From Mermis nigrescens (taxonomy: Eukaryota > Nematoda > Enoplea > Mermithida > Mermithidae), in the NCBI GenBank assembly GCA_036768485.1, contig JAVLUZ010000654.1, positions 1 through 64,000 on the forward strand: a stretch of 64,000 bases of DNA, written 5' to 3'. Made by a program: the position numbers and the translations under genes. This document shows, piece by piece, positions 30,694-43,339 of this stretch. The notes under the pieces are model-generated. The model had not been told where the DNA came from and did not search any database. It saw only the letters and a list, made by a program, of their open reading frames with translations. Position 1 is the first letter of the stretch. Every line of letters starts with the position of its first letter.

Positions 30694-33600
30694 CTAAATA
30701 ACAAAATAGTATATTTAGTCTCAATCAGTGTTTTTTGTACAAGGTCCCTTTGTACATGAAAAAAGATGGTCCCCAAAAGTCTTTGTACATTTTGTACATG
30801 CAAATTTTTGGGTACATCAATGAGTTGCAGTAGCAATTTTAGTGTGGTGAAAACAGGGTTTTTCGACCATCAGTAGTGTATTTTAGCTGATTTCTGGGTC
30901 TCTGACGCCAGAAATCACTAGGGATTGTCTCAAAACAGCGAAAAATTTAACATTTTCCATTCTGAATGCAAATTCTGTCATTATAAAGACATATAGGACA
31001 AACAATTACTCATTTCGGCGCGGAGCGCCGAAAATTTCTGAGAGTTTCAGACCTTTTTTACAATGTTAGTCTTCCCAAAAAGTCTTTGTACATCGGGAAA
31101 AATCTTTGCCGAATACAAAAAACCGTGGTCTAAATTCTTTTGTACGGGACAAGGACTTTGAGGCTCGTACAAAGATTTTAAAAGCGATCTTTGTGAATCT
31201 TTGTACAAAGTACGGGCGATTTTGTCTGATATCCGATTGAACAAAAAAATCGAAGTTTTCGTACACAAAATCGTGTTAAGTCAACATACCTACCACTTAA
31301 CTTAAAACCAATTTGTATCGATCGACTTAAATCGACCACATATAATATGAAATATCGACAATGGGAAAGAAGAAGCACAATATTATACACGGCATGAACC
31401 ATTAAGATTTCTTGTCTGATTTCTCATTCAAAAATATACATTAACTAGCCATTTTTCCAGGTTTGTCCAAATCATTGAGCGAAAGCTGACTTTTCCACAT
31501 TTTTCAAACAACAATTAGATTTTTCAAGTCTGAGTGGGAACTAACATTTTCAATTTTTGATCGAAGGACTAGATCTCCTCATTTTCGCATTGAAAACAAT
31601 CAAATATTGTACTACATTACACTTTGTCGGACATTGCCAGAAGATACATATACAAGATCAATATTTCTTTGACGTGGTAAACTGGAAAAAATAATTTAAA
31701 ATATAAATTTTAAATTTAAACTAAATTTATTTTTACAGACCGTCTTTGCGCATGTACAAAGAGACCTTTTATTATCAAAAAATAATGACTATAATTTGCT
31801 ATATGGTCATTTTTAGATTTCGCCCCTCTGGCCACCTTAACTTTACCCATATAAGGCAGCTAGCCATTCTTGGAATGTGTAGCTTCTAGCTGTTTACTTT
31901 TTCCAAAAAAGAGCTAGAAAAGCCAAAACATTAATATCAAAATCGTAAAAAAAATTAAGAAGCAATCTTTAAACTAAATTATGTACGAAGTAAAAAGACC
32001 GTAGTCCTTAGAAGAGAGCAAAAGTACGGCCATTTTTTGCACAAAAAAACAATGGCAAGAAATCCTAAATAGAACACTGATCTCTTCATTAATTAAGATG
32101 GTCTTTGAGCGGCAAGAAGATAGCAGGATAACTTTATTACAATAAAAACTAATCAAGACGGCTGGCTATTTCGCCTTATTAGTTAAACTTTTATTTTGAT
32201 GCCGCTTCAGAGACTATTTTTTATACAATTGATCAGCATCCAAGCAAAAACATGCAAGACAATTTATAAAAAAACAGTATTCTAGGTACATGGACGTAAG
32301 CAGGAAGCGACTCCCCCTTCCTCCCCCCATAGGTCCAAAAGTATTGGAAAGGCAAAATAATGATGAAACATAATAAAAATGTACATATTTTTATCGGAAA
32401 ATCTCAACATTAGGCTCCTTATCTCAACAGTCATAGTTTTTTTCCGCCGGCAAATGTCAATTCTTTATGACCAAGACGTAATTCGAAGGCATTCTCTTCT
32501 ATAGACACAAAATTTTATTCAAAAATATATAGATTCGTTTTGGGGCGAAAATTTCGACGCACAGTACACATAACATAGGTTCTAAATTTTTTTCGAAACA
32601 ATGTTTTTTTAGTTTTAATCGACAGAGCATCGTCGGAAACGTCAGCAAATGCATTTTATTTTAAGTACCTCCGAATATATCCTATAATATAGAGCATACA
32701 TGCAAGAGAGGGATGAGGAGATCCCCCTCACCCAAAATCGGACACCCCCTTCATCCTCCAAAGCCAGAAAAAATCTGACTTTCTCCCGATTTTTGGAAAA
32801 AATCGAATTTTTCGGCCGTTTTTAGCCAAAAAATGGAGATTTTTTTAAAACCCCCCCAATTTCGAGCCGATACATGTATGATATAAAGTCACAAATTTTT
32901 AGACCGCCCCTTAAAAAAATCCTGCATACGTCCTGACTAGCAGGGGAGAATAACGGGGGAGGAGCAACCCTTCTACTAGCCAAAAATATTTGGCGAGATA
33001 GAGTTTGGTCATCGACCATCGTAATTTCTCAATTACATTACCTATTTATTATATTAATTCGATTTTTTCGAGGCGTGCGAGCCTTACTTTTGTAGTTTTC
33101 TTCCATTTTTTAGCATAAATTCTAAGAATTTTCTTCTCTTCGTGTCAAATGTTTCAATTTTCAATTGTCTTTGCTCCAAGTACATAACACAATAAAACAC
33201 GAAGTGTTTCATGTTTCTATCTAAATTTCATCAATTTTCCGCCGCTTCGCACCGCGTTTTAGCTGAAGCTAAAAAAATTCAGCACTTTTGGCACAAAAAT
33301 TTCGTATAATTGTGGCGTGAGTAAAAAATTTAAAGTAAAAGACAGACAACGCATAACGGCGAAAAAAGCTACTCTGTACGTAAATAGCGGGGTTTTGGAC
33401 CTATTCTTGACTGAGTTGAAAAATTTGGGGTACCGCCCTTCAAAGGCGTACGCAGGATTTTTTAGGGGGGGGGGTCTAAAATTGGTGACCCTATATTTCA
33501 GGATTTGTCCGCTAGGACACCAAATGAAATGCCTTCGCTGACGTTTCCGAACATACTCTATCTGTTAAGCTCATAAAATTCAAAATTGTTCATAAAAAAA

Positions 33601-36600
33601 TTCGTTCCTCTGAGTAGCCATAAAAATGACATTTTGGCTGCGCTTGGGCCTAAATTAACGAAAATTATCCTATGGCAAAAATTATGAGATTTTTCAATGA
33701 AAAGATGCCGATTTTCATGCATTACCTTACCTGTTCAAAATTATTTTTGGGCCAAGGGGGTGGCCGCCCCCTCGCCTCCCCCTTCGTACGCTCATGAAAA
33801 TCATTGACCCGCCACTGCTGACTAGGAATTCACCTGAGTATTGAAAATAGCCCCATTGTAGTTCACTATGCCAGCATATGCAGCCACCTGAAGTGGATAG
33901 TCGTACGAGTCCTCAAGACGATGTTTCAGCCTCTCGCTAGTTTTTATCTCCAGCAGCACCAAATGGTTCCTAAAAACGGCATACCCTCACTCATTGCAAG
34001 CTCACACTTATACATGATTTTGGGGGGAAAAATCGAATTTTTCGGCAGTTTTTGAGGCGTTTCTGGCCGAAAATCGGAAGTCTTCACCCCCCCCCCCGAG
34101 ATTTCCAGCCGTTACATGTATGGCTCGTTGTATGTATCACATAAATACGCCATAATAGGAACTAAACATAATTATGGGGTTAAGTTCGGAGGTTTTGGCC
34201 CACCCCCTTCCCCGCCACCGCAGAAATTTTTTCACCCCTCCCTCGAGAATTAGCGATTTTTGTAAGTTTCTAGAAAATTTCCTGAAAATTCTTGAAACAG
34301 GAGCTTCTCGAGTGTTTTAGCTATCTATTCGCTCAAAAGTATCAAATCTTCGGCGCTTAGCGGCTAAATACTCATGCCTTGACTATATTTTGTTCAATTT
34401 ATTCGACTCTTTTTGTTTTTTCCGAGATTTTTTATGTTTTTTATGATCTGTAATATAGAGAATCGTCAGAAACGCAAAATGACTACGTTTTGACGCGTAC
34501 CAACTATTTTTTGGCCCAAAAAAGGCACTTTAAAATTTCACCCCCGAATTTCCACGCTGTGCATGTCTTGGAACTCTTGCCTACTTATATGTCGCTATAG
34601 CATCGAAAACACCTTTGTAGCATAATAAAGGATGAGACAACTTCATTTCAACGTGCGTTAAGGCATCAATGTCATCAATAACACTTCTGGCGCTCTTCCA
34701 ATACGATGCTACGTTATCTGATACGTTGACAGCGATATCGTATTCCGATTCGCCAGTTCGGCTATGTTTTTCGGTGAGGTATTTGTAACAAGCGCTGTGT
34801 AATTCTCTCCCGATCTGCATGCGTTCTGAAAATTATGTTAATCTTTTACTATTAAACGCGCAAAAGTTGATTGAATCATACAGCAGAATTAGTGTCGCAC
34901 CACCATCGTTCAAGAAATAAGGAGATGGGAGAGATCAGACTACTCTAAAAAATCGATATGTCTATTGTTTACCATGTTTCACTCGAGCTTGGACTTTTTG
35001 GCGGAAAACAATTATTTCGGGCAACTTGAAACACTACTAAACACCTCCTTTAACGATCATTTGATACACTCAGAAAATTAATTAATTTTTTATAAGGTGA
35101 TTTTCATTGACTGTCTGCATGTAGAATACTGATCATGTAATTTTTCCTTAGATTTCGGAAAATGCGAGGAATTTTAGTAAATGAATCCTCATTCCTCAAT
35201 TCATTCTAATAATTTTTTACAGAAGTCGAGAATACTGTTCTGTGGTTACATACCCATCATACCAATTAAGAATGTGCCGTGCCGTGCGGGATATCCAAAC
35301 CCGAGTCAGATAATACAAAACCCTTTCAGTATATAAGAACTGAGAAACTATGTAATCTATTTTTCGGCTTTTTTCGGGTTTAGACAAGTAAGGTATGTTA
35401 AGGAACGTAAAACTCAGATAGCGTAGATACCACACATGCACACTGGTGGGGTATCCTCATACCAGGACTTTTGAGAAGCATACCCCCCTCAGGCCATTTT
35501 GGACCAGAAACGATCATTTGAACTAGTGATCGAGCGGGGCCCTGGCCCCGGTTATCCCCGGCCATTTTCGACCTCCCCGGCCCCGGCCGGGGCAAGTCTC
35601 AAAAATGGCCGGGAGCCAGGGAAAATTAACTTGATTTTTTTCAGTTCTTTCATACTGTGATAACAACAGCGTTCTTTTCACTAAATAAGCCAGATTAGTC
35701 ATTTGCTTGCTTTGAATAATCATATGATCATTGTTCAGCTGGACATTGAATGATTGCCTAAGACTGACTGAAACGGTTAATCTGTTTTTCTCAAGAATTT
35801 GGCGCACTTGTTCTAAGATATAGGTTTTATGATCAATCATCCTGAGTCGGTGTCATTTGGCATTTGATTTGCAAATGCATATTCCCACAGGAGAATCAAA
35901 CAAATTTAGTCTGAGTTTAGAAACCCTAAAGCGCAAGTACTAGGGTCATATTTACGAGTATATATGTATCTGCTGAAAAACACACTTTCACGATTTTCTG
36001 CAATCATATTACTAAGCTAGAATTTTGTTAATTCAGCGTGAACATTTGGACTGAAATGCAGCAAAAGGAAGTAATATTTAGACGAATCGCCCAAACAGTC
36101 TTTCAAAAAAGAAAACTTTCACTCACTTTTTCATGGCTAAGTCTATACTATTGGATTGGTTTATATCTAATTGTAAATGTCACCCTAGAATGATGGAAGC
36201 GATGACCTGCATAGAAAATCTTTCAGAAACTTGAGAATCGTGAATGTAGTAGCAAAAACATAATTTAGCAATGCAGCTGAACTTGAGGTGTATTAAATGC
36301 ACACCAGGGCAATACCCTGTTTCTGCCCGTTCATATGAACCAAAAGTTAGACGAAGAGAAAGAATCGTTTGGACGGGGATATCTTTTCTACTGTAAAGCC
36401 TAAAAATCCAATTCTTGAACCTAGACAACGACGTTTCAAGCTAAACAACCACTTTCTTAAAACCAGGCGAACCCATTTTGGACTTGGACAACCGTTTTCT
36501 GGGCCAAACCAACCAGTTTTCAAGGCTGGATAAGCATTTTTCAAACCACGAAAGGCAATTTTCAGCTTAGTAATTGGACAACCACGTTTTGAACCAGAGC

Positions 36601-39600
36601 AACCACATTTTATTTGGAAAGTTGGACGGGGAACCATTGATAATTGCTCACGTATGATTAAAGAACAATAATTAATCACTGCTTGCTAAGCAAAATGCAA
36701 ACCGCAAGTTGCCTGTCACTACACTATACATACCTGCTTAGTTTGAATATTTGTTTACTATACTATGTTGAATATACAACATACTGTTATACTCATACAA
36801 TATATAATATAATATATTATACCCTGTACACCCCGGCCGGGGCCGCGGATTTTTTTCAGCCCCGTCCCCGGCCAAAAAAAGTCGCCCTGGTCGATCACTA
36901 GTTTGAACCATATAAAAGCGGCAAATTACGTCTACATGTACCTTTTTTCGAGCAGTCGACTGTTCAATTAATTCATTCATACTTTTCTTCGATTATTTTG
37001 AATATATTTTATGTAGCCGGTCATTCCGTTCCTCTTATTGTATATTTTTTCATTCAAATTTAATTATAAATATTAATGAAAAATAAAATATGATGAATAA
37101 AGTACAAAAATTTGACATTAAATTGGTAAAAAATTACTCATTTACCCCCCCCCCCTTCAGGAAACTCGGTCTACCCCCTCCAAGTGCTTTTGACCGTGTG
37201 CGCGTATGGCAGATATCACACATGCACACTGGGGGGCATGGGGGAACTGTCCCCCTACCACAACTTTTGGAAGGCATACCCCCTCAGGCCGTTCTGGAAC
37301 CAAACCTGTTGCTCGAACCATGAAAAAGCATTAAATGACGTCCAATAGTATAGTTTCAGGTACATATACTAATTTTTCGAGCGGTAGCCTGTCCAATTAA
37401 TTCTTCCAGACAATTTTCTTCCATTATTTTGTATATTTTTGATATTGCAGGTTATTTAATCGCCCTTATCGTTACTGTTTTCATGCAAATTTAACCATAA
37501 GTATTCATGAAGAATAAAATAAAACGAATTAAGTATCAAAATTTGTCAAAATTTAACATTATATGGGTAAAAATTACTCATTTGTCCACCCCCAAACAAA
37601 CCCGCTTTACCCCCCTCCTTGAACTTTTGACCGTGTGCATGTATGGTATATGGTAGATATGTTTATGCAAAAATGCTTTTAAATTTCGATTTACTGTGTT
37701 GTGTACGTTCTATATGCTCTTTACAAGGAGCAAAAATGTTTACTGACAGTAATGTCATACCCTTGCACATAACAAAGTAAGAGGGGGGTGTGGGATCCCT
37801 CAACTAAAGTTATTCGTTCCCCAATCCCTCCCAAAGCCAGAAAATTCTTGACTTCCCCCCGCCGCCCGATTTTAGGGGAAAAATTTAAATTGTTGGCCGT
37901 TTTTAGGCGATTTTTGGTCATTCTTGGCCAAAAACTGGAACCATTCACCACCCCCTACCAAAACCTGGCCGGGGACCCCCACTCAAAATTCTGAGCCGTT
38001 ACATGTATGCTTGCACAACGCTAAATGTTGAATTTTAAATTTTGAAAGTTTTTCATCTAAAGAAGCAAACCATACATACATTAGCCTCATTTGCCCTCAA
38101 AGTGCTAATAAGCTTTTATTTCTTAGTCAACAATGTAGGTGACTGAAATTACAAATGAGACGAAGGCAATTCCGTACGATATTTTACAAGAAAATTTTCC
38201 GAATCACCAGCAGGCGCGTAGCTGGTCTTCGAAATTGGGGGAGGAAGAAATTTTTGAAGTTAAACAAAAATAATCGTGTTTTTGAGGGTTTCTCAGCAAG
38301 TAAACATAAGAGGAAGAAATTCTTTTTTAAATCCTAATAGTTCAATTTGGTTTCATTCAATATATTGAGAAATGCATAAATAAGCTCGAACGATTTCTCT
38401 CTACTAGAACATAGTCAAAAAACGAGCATATAGTGTGAAGCGCCGAAAATTCGACATTTTTAAGCCAAAAAATCGTAAGAAAGGCTTAAAGCAACATCTT
38501 TTGTACGATTATTCAGAAAATCTAGATCTCTGCGGTAGTGAAAAAATTTCTGGGGGTCGAAAATATTTAAGGGTGAAACCCAAGATCATGTGAGATATAG
38601 ACCAATATAAGACACACTTTTGCAATAATGCGTTTATGCTTTATGCTGCCGTAAAGCTTTTATTCATTTTATTTTTTATCACTATCACAAATTCGACACT
38701 TTTTAAAATCGAAAACCCGAAGCCAAAATTCAATCGAACCCGACAATTCCCTAGCACCAATCGCTTGTCCTACAAATCGAGTTATTCGCTTGCGCATAGT
38801 TATAAAAAATACATTTTATTCAACAAAATACGTTACAAGGTCGATTTTCTATCTTCTTCCACTTAAGACATTTTAGATTGCTGAATACATGAGTTGTTCG
38901 TAATGTGTAGCTCAGATTACATATATATGTTTATGTTATGTTATACGTAAAAAATGATAACATTGATAATTATTTAATAATAATAATATTATAATTAATA
39001 ATAATAATTACGCAAGGCCGGTAAAAAACTTTTTTGCGGGGGAGGGGCTGAAGGAAGGACTTCTAAACCCCATCCCAGATCATGCTTAGTATTTTAATTT
39101 AATTTATTACCTTTCATAGTCCTCTCAAAGTCTTCCAATCCCATTATTTCAATTTGTCTCTGGCGCCATATTTCGAGACGTTTCTTGTCCTTCGCGCTTC
39201 TGGTTTTTTCGCTTATCAAAGTAAAGCTGGGATAGAATCTTTCCAATGGTTGCTCGTCTTCCTGGAGTATGCCTTGAATATTAATATGTATGAAGATACC
39301 TATTTCTACGTAAAAGATCGTGGCTTTTTTGTTTTTCACAATGCAAATGGAAAATCACATGTAACAAACACGTTTTTTTGTATTCGGCAAAGATTTTTCC
39401 CGATGTACAAAAACTTTTCGGGACCGTCCTTGTACATGAACAAAGATTTTTGGAAAGACAAAAACTGTAAAAAAAAGTATAAAATTCTCGGAAATTTTTA
39501 GCGCTTCGCGCCGAAATGAGTAATTGTCTGTTATATAATTCTTTATGACGACAGAATTTGCATTCAGAAAGAAAAATGTCAAATTTTTCACCGGTTCCAA

Positions 39601-42600
39601 CCTTTTTGAGACAATTCTTAGTTTTTTTGTCGTCAGAAATAAAGAAATATTGACTAAAATCCACTACCAAAGATCGAAAAAAGCCGTTTTACCACACTAA
39701 AAAGCTCTACTGTACCTTATTATAGTACTCAAAAAATTGCATGTACAAAATGTACAAAGACTTTTGGGGGCCATTTTTGTACATGTACAAAGGAACGTCG
39801 TACAAAAACAAACACTGGTACAGAAGCTGATTTTCTCACAATCTCTAAATCATACATGCACATAGGGGGGTGAAGGGGGTATTACCCGCTTGAAGGGTCA
39901 ACCGGACAGGTACTACCCGGCAATTTTAAGCCGATGAAACGTTTTTTGCATCATTTTTGAGGTCAAAAGCAGTAAAAACATCCAAATTTTTCCGGCACTT
40001 CCCGCCAGATTAGTACTTTTAAGTACTTTTCACTCAAAAGCGCCAAACTTGATAAATTTTTGCATTTTTTACCGTTAAAAGTGATATAATGCAGTCAAAA
40101 TGGACTAAAAATGCTTTTAAAATGCGATATTACCACGAAAAAACGTTTTATAGGCTATTTTGACCATTTTGATCCTTAAAACAGCAGAACAAATTGTGAA
40201 CATTAAATTAACTGTTTTGGATTTTTGGGATTTCACCCTCCCCCTGCCGACCCTGACCTTGTGCAACTATGATATGAATAATCCTGAAAAGACATAAAGG
40301 ATCACTTGAGTAATGTAGGACTATTATGCACAGAAATATGCAAAACGTTATTCATTTCACTTAAAAAAATGAACTCATTTTCATACGCAATTTTTTTAAT
40401 TTCAGCTTTTCCAACATAGGGCCGGCATCCAAGAAGCCCAGCTTCGCGTCCCGTCCCGACTAGCCACATGCTTTTTTCACTAATCATAATTATTTTAAAA
40501 ACTCGTATGTAATGTAAATCGATTACAGAAGCGGTGTAAACTGAAGTAACTATTACGATAATGGGCACAGCAATTGATACGCGTATGAAATTTAAGTATG
40601 CGAAATTGTATTACAGTCGACGGCCTAAAACCTATTTTTGTAGCTACCTACTTGAATGCTGAAAATTGATTTTCATGCACAAAGTTTCGTGGAATAGACT
40701 ATAGAATTGCAATAGGCTACTGTCAAGATGTTTGTATATTCAATGACACTAATTTAATTCCCATACATAAAGACATAACGAGCGCTTACTATTTCAGTTT
40801 GCTGACTAAATGTCCTTATAAAATAATAGTCATGATCATGCATGTAACAGGGGGATTAAAGATCCCCACCCGAGCATAGTTGTCCCCTCATCCCCCAAAG
40901 CCAGAAAATTTTTTGACCTTCCCCCCCAATTGTTAAGAAATGGAATTTTTTAGCCGTTTTCAGGTGTTCTTTGGCCGTTTTTGGCCAAAAATTGGAAGTC
41001 ATATACCCCCTGATCCCAGTTTTTAGGTGTTTCTGGCCGATTTTTTGACCAAAAATCGGAAGCCATTCACGCCCCCCCAATGACCGGGACCCCCATCCAA
41101 GATTTTGTGTCCTTACATGTATGATCATTACTTGTATTCAACGGAAATGCATGATCAAAGTGCGCATGAACGGTTGGATTACCTACTCAAAAACAGGAAA
41201 GTTAAATCCAGGCACGCATCTCTGGGGGATGGGGGGGGGGGTTCGGACCACGGTTTTTTTGTACTCGGCGAAGATTTTTCCCGATGTACAAAGACTTTTC
41301 GGGACCGTCTTTGTACATGTACAAAGATTTTTGGGAAGACAAAAATTGCAAAAAAGGTCTAAAATTCGGGAAAATTTCGGCGCTTCGCGCCGAAATGAGT
41401 AATTGTGTGTTCTATATATCTTTATAATGGCAGAAATTGCATTTCAAAAGTAAAAATGTCAAATTTTTCGGCGCTTCGCGCCGTTTTAAGACGATTCTTA
41501 GTGATTTTTACCCTTAGAGACTCAGAAATTAGCTAAAACACACTATGAAAAGTTGGAGAACTCTGTTTTTACCACACTAAAGTCGCTGCTATACCATATT
41601 ATAGTGCCCAAAAATTTTGTGTGTACAAAATGTACAAAGATTTTTAGGAAGACAAAAACTGTAAAAAGATGTAAAACTCCCACAATTTTCGGCGCTTCGC
41701 TCCGAACTGATAAATTATTTGTCCTATATGTCTTTAAAATGGCAGAATTTGCATTTAGAATGGAAAAATGTCAACATTTTTCGGCGCTTCGCGCCGTTTT
41801 CAGATAATTTTTAGTATTTTTTGGCGTCAGAAACCCAGAAATTAGCTATAATACACTACCAAAGATCGAAAACCCTGTTTAACCACACTAAAATCGCTAC
41901 TGTACTATAGTATAGTACACAAAAATTTGCATGTACAAAATGTACAAAGACTTTTGGGGACCATCTTTGTACATGTACAAACGGACCTTGTACAAAAAAA
42001 ACACTGGTTCGGACACCCCCAAAATTCAGAAAAATCGGAAAAATATGACTTTTTAAACGTTATTTTGTGCTATTTTTGGCTTTTTTGGGCTTAGTCCCCC
42101 CAAAATTGGTGTTGGTCCCCTCCCCAAAATAGGACGGCCAGCTACGTGCCTGGCTAAATCGACTCGTGTGAAGATAAATGCCCAAAAATAAGGATCAGCT
42201 GCCCATAATTCTCGATTTTACAACATACCTGAAAATCTGACTTACCTATTTAATTTAGGAACATGTACACGACTTTTAAAAAAATTTAAACAGTAATATC
42301 AAAGGATCAGTGTTGCAGAGGTTATCGTATTGCAATGCTCTAGAAGACCGATTTATACCATTCATGCACGATTTATTCAGAAGTGTGTTGTGCATGCCAT
42401 TCTTTGTGACCCTCGTGCACACATGAGCACAGAAGGGAGGGGTGAGAGGGGGTATTACCACTACCTGAGAATCAGGCGATTTTGAAAAAATTAAAGGTGC
42501 TGCAAGACAATTTTTGAGCTAACTGCAGAAAAAAGACCGAAAATTCTATCTGAAAACGGTAAAAATATCAAAAATTTCCGGCGCTTCGCGCCTTATTGAT

Positions 42601-43311
42601 AGTTTTTGTATTTTTCATTGCTATAAATTAACGAATTGGCTAAATTTCACTAATAAGGACCAAGAAACGCAGTTTACCAAACATAAAGTGCTCCTGTACC
42701 ACATTATAATTATAGTGCACTAAAATTTATATGTGCAGAATGCACGTTTACTTATGGGTACCGTTTCTGTACTTGTCCAAGCAGACCCTGTACAAAAAAT
42801 GACTACAATTGACTATATGACCATTTCTGAATTTCACCCCCACCCCTCTGACCACCTCTACCTTGCCCATGTATGCCCTCGTGATACTTTAATAAGACTG
42901 CCTTAACTCACCGAAATCATATACCGGTTGCTCGTAGTCATTCGGTGGTACTAAAGGTACTTTCATAATGTCATTCAAGTCGCCAGGAAACCAGCTTAAG
43001 TACTTTTGTGGCGACTTTATACTATCATAAAACATTTTATCGAACAATCGCTCATTAGCACCAGGCTTTCGAGGCGATATAATGTGAAATCCGGCAGTTG
43101 AGCAGCATAATCTTTTGAACGAATAAAAATAAGGATAAAAGCCTGTTGTGCTAAGACCGTCCCTGAAGTAACGACGTACATTTTGAAACGAATGACCGTA
43201 AGGATGAAAGCCCATGGTAGAAATATCTAAAAACCATATTTTTTGAAAATGCAAGACATAAGCGCTTAGATTTTTTGTATCACGAGAAAAAGATGTAAAG
43301 GGCAATGACAT
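30550..43311 (-). CDS. MGME1: MGME1-like mitochondrial genome maintenance exonuclease, 5 exons
   Basis: Five minus-strand exons join in phase: 43311-42912, 39272-39111, 34825-34585, 33969-33834 and 30693-30550 (phases 1, 1, 2, 0), giving 360 residues (human 344). MGME1 is a PD-(D/E)XK single-strand DNA exonuclease of the mitochondrial matrix that trims 5' flaps and 7S DNA. Visible core: D262 (VFDAIATY), E275 and K277 (LLEIKTS, where human has D-W-K), and Q295 to Y299 (LQVAAY). The 134-residue N-terminus is rich in Phe, Tyr, Ser and Arg, as expected of a mitochondrial leader, and has no clear counterpart. Start chosen at 43311 because the frame upstream runs into a repeat; 43215 is the alternative. 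All introns have GT-AG ends and are filled with MITEs. Identification is strong; exon 1 is weaker. Confidence 0.85.
30732..31270. mobile_element. Family C MITE (TGTACA-rich)
   Basis: Begins ttttttgtacaaggtccctt, has ggcgcggagcgccg at 31017 and repeated ctttgtacat blocks at both ends. Confidence 0.75.
31271..32693. other. MGME1-COA7 intergenic sequence, downstream of MGME1 exon order; no gene seen
   Basis: Part of MGME1 intron 4. 31740-31855 is a family E end fragment; the rest is AT-rich and unclassified. Confidence 0.4.
32694..32881. mobile_element. Family B MITE
   Basis: CATACATGCAAGAGAGG start, cgaTACATGTATG end. Confidence 0.75.
33400..33800. mobile_element. Family D-like element
   Basis: Starts near tacgcaggattttttagggg, carries the ttttgggccaaggggg tract and ends ccttcgtacgctcatg. 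Diverged. Confidence 0.45.
33834..33969 (-). CDS. MGME1: MGME1-like exon 4 (active site)
   Basis: Acceptor tttttag, donor GTGAAT. It carries LVLLEIKTSERLK and YPLQVAAYAG, the E-x-K and Q-x3-Y motifs of the nuclease family. Both introns preserve the frame. Confidence 0.92.
34012..34126. mobile_element. Family B MITE, short
   Basis: Internal deletion: tatacATGATTTTGGGG start, gttACATGTATG end. Confidence 0.65.
34182..34570. mobile_element. Family A MITE
   Basis: gttcggaggttttggcccac start, end cacgctgtgcatgtcttg; between MGME1 exons 3 and 4. Confidence 0.7.
34585..34825 (-). CDS. MGME1: MGME1-like exon 3
   Basis: Acceptor ttttcag, donor GTAGGC. It encodes the QIGRELHSACY helix (human QGKRFHEALE) through GVFDAIATY, with the metal-binding D262. 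Confidence 0.9.
35431..37207. mobile_element. Family G MITE split by the 35524-36900 hAT-like element
   Basis: Pieces 35431-35523 (CACACATGCACACTGG start) and 36901-37207 (ccgtgtgcgcgtatgg end) together match the intact copy beside it. Confidence 0.75.
35524..36900. mobile_element. hAT-like element, 1.4 kb, GC-rich CCGGCC ends
   Basis: Inverted ends TAGTGATCGA and TCGATCACTA flanked by 8-bp ATTTGAAC and GTTTGAAC (7 of 8 match). Subterminal CCCCGGCC-type repeats lie at 35540-35600 and 36830-36890. It interrupts a family G repeat whose uninterrupted version is seen at 37217-37652. A degenerate tandem repeat of about 40 bp (built on 'caaccattttggac'-like units) fills 36420-36620. No transposase ORF found. 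Confidence 0.7.
37217..37652. mobile_element. Family G MITE, intact
   Basis: CACACATGCACACTGGGGG start, ccgtgtgCATGTATGG end; directly follows the split copy. Confidence 0.8.
37769..38008. mobile_element. Family B MITE
   Basis: gcacataacaaagtaagag start, gttACATGTATG end. Confidence 0.7.
38385..38600. mobile_element. Family A MITE, partial
   Basis: gtgtgaagcgccgaaaattc at 38431, end aagatCATGTGAG. Confidence 0.6.
38636..38866 (+). CDS. Small ORF with signal peptide (76 residues), possible secreted protein
   Basis: Begins MLYAAVKLLFILFFITIT, a signal-peptide-like or membrane segment, followed by a basic, Asn/Pro/Ser-rich 55 residues without Cys and a stop. It lies on the plus strand inside MGME1 intron 2, directly after a family A repeat end. 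Single exon, no homologue recognised. Such an ORF can arise by chance in AT-rich DNA. Confidence 0.3.
   Translation: MLYAAVKLLFILFFITITNSTLFKIENPKPKFNRTRQFPSTNRLSYKSSYSLAHSYKKYILFNKIRYKVDFLSSST
39111..39272 (-). CDS. MGME1: MGME1-like exon 2
   Basis: Acceptor attcaag, donor GTAATA, phase 1 in and out. It encodes YPSFTLISEK and then RLEIWRQRQIEIMGLEDF, matching the helix before the nuclease core of vertebrate MGME1 (LERWKQRMILELGEDGF). Confidence 0.85.
39370..39815. mobile_element. Family C MITE, opposite orientation
   Basis: gcgcttcgcgccgaaatgag at 39508; tgtacaaag blocks at both ends. Confidence 0.7.
39850..40272. mobile_element. Family F MITE
   Basis: CATACATGCACATAGGGGG start; ends in a GC-rich cctgccgaccctgaccttgt stretch. 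A truncated copy is at 43570-43836. Confidence 0.7.
40838..41124. mobile_element. Family B MITE with duplicated core
   Basis: CATGCATGTAACAGGGGG start, ttACATGTATG end. The cagttttt-ggccg core occurs twice (40950 and 41015). Confidence 0.75.
41255..42012. mobile_element. Family C MITE, expanded
   Basis: Four ggcgcttcgcgcc-type palindromes (41380, 41469, 41688, 41782) show an internal duplication of the unit. Confidence 0.75.
42418..42877. mobile_element. Family E MITE
   Basis: CACACATGAGCACAG start, ttgccCATGTATG end; ggcgcttcgcgcc at 42580. Ends 11 bp before the MGME1 exon 1 ORF stop region. Confidence 0.75.
42912..43311 (-). CDS. MGME1: MGME1-like exon 1 (N-terminal leader)
   Basis: 133 codons plus one base, ending before a consensus donor GTGAGT. 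The leader holds three imperfect copies of an STxGF unit (residues 31, 54, 71), suggesting an internal expansion. The end (KVPLVPPNDYEQPVYDF) leads in phase 1 into exon 2. Confidence 0.6.
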
Positions 43312-43339
43312 TATCGCCAATAAAGTTATCACAGCAGTC

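Noticed and set aside
36347..36679. 110-residue minus ORF with repeated units
   Set aside because: Caused by the degenerate tandem repeat inside the hAT-like element.
39094..39110. ORF end after MGME1 exon 2
   Set aside because: These codons lie past the GTAATA donor and are intronic.
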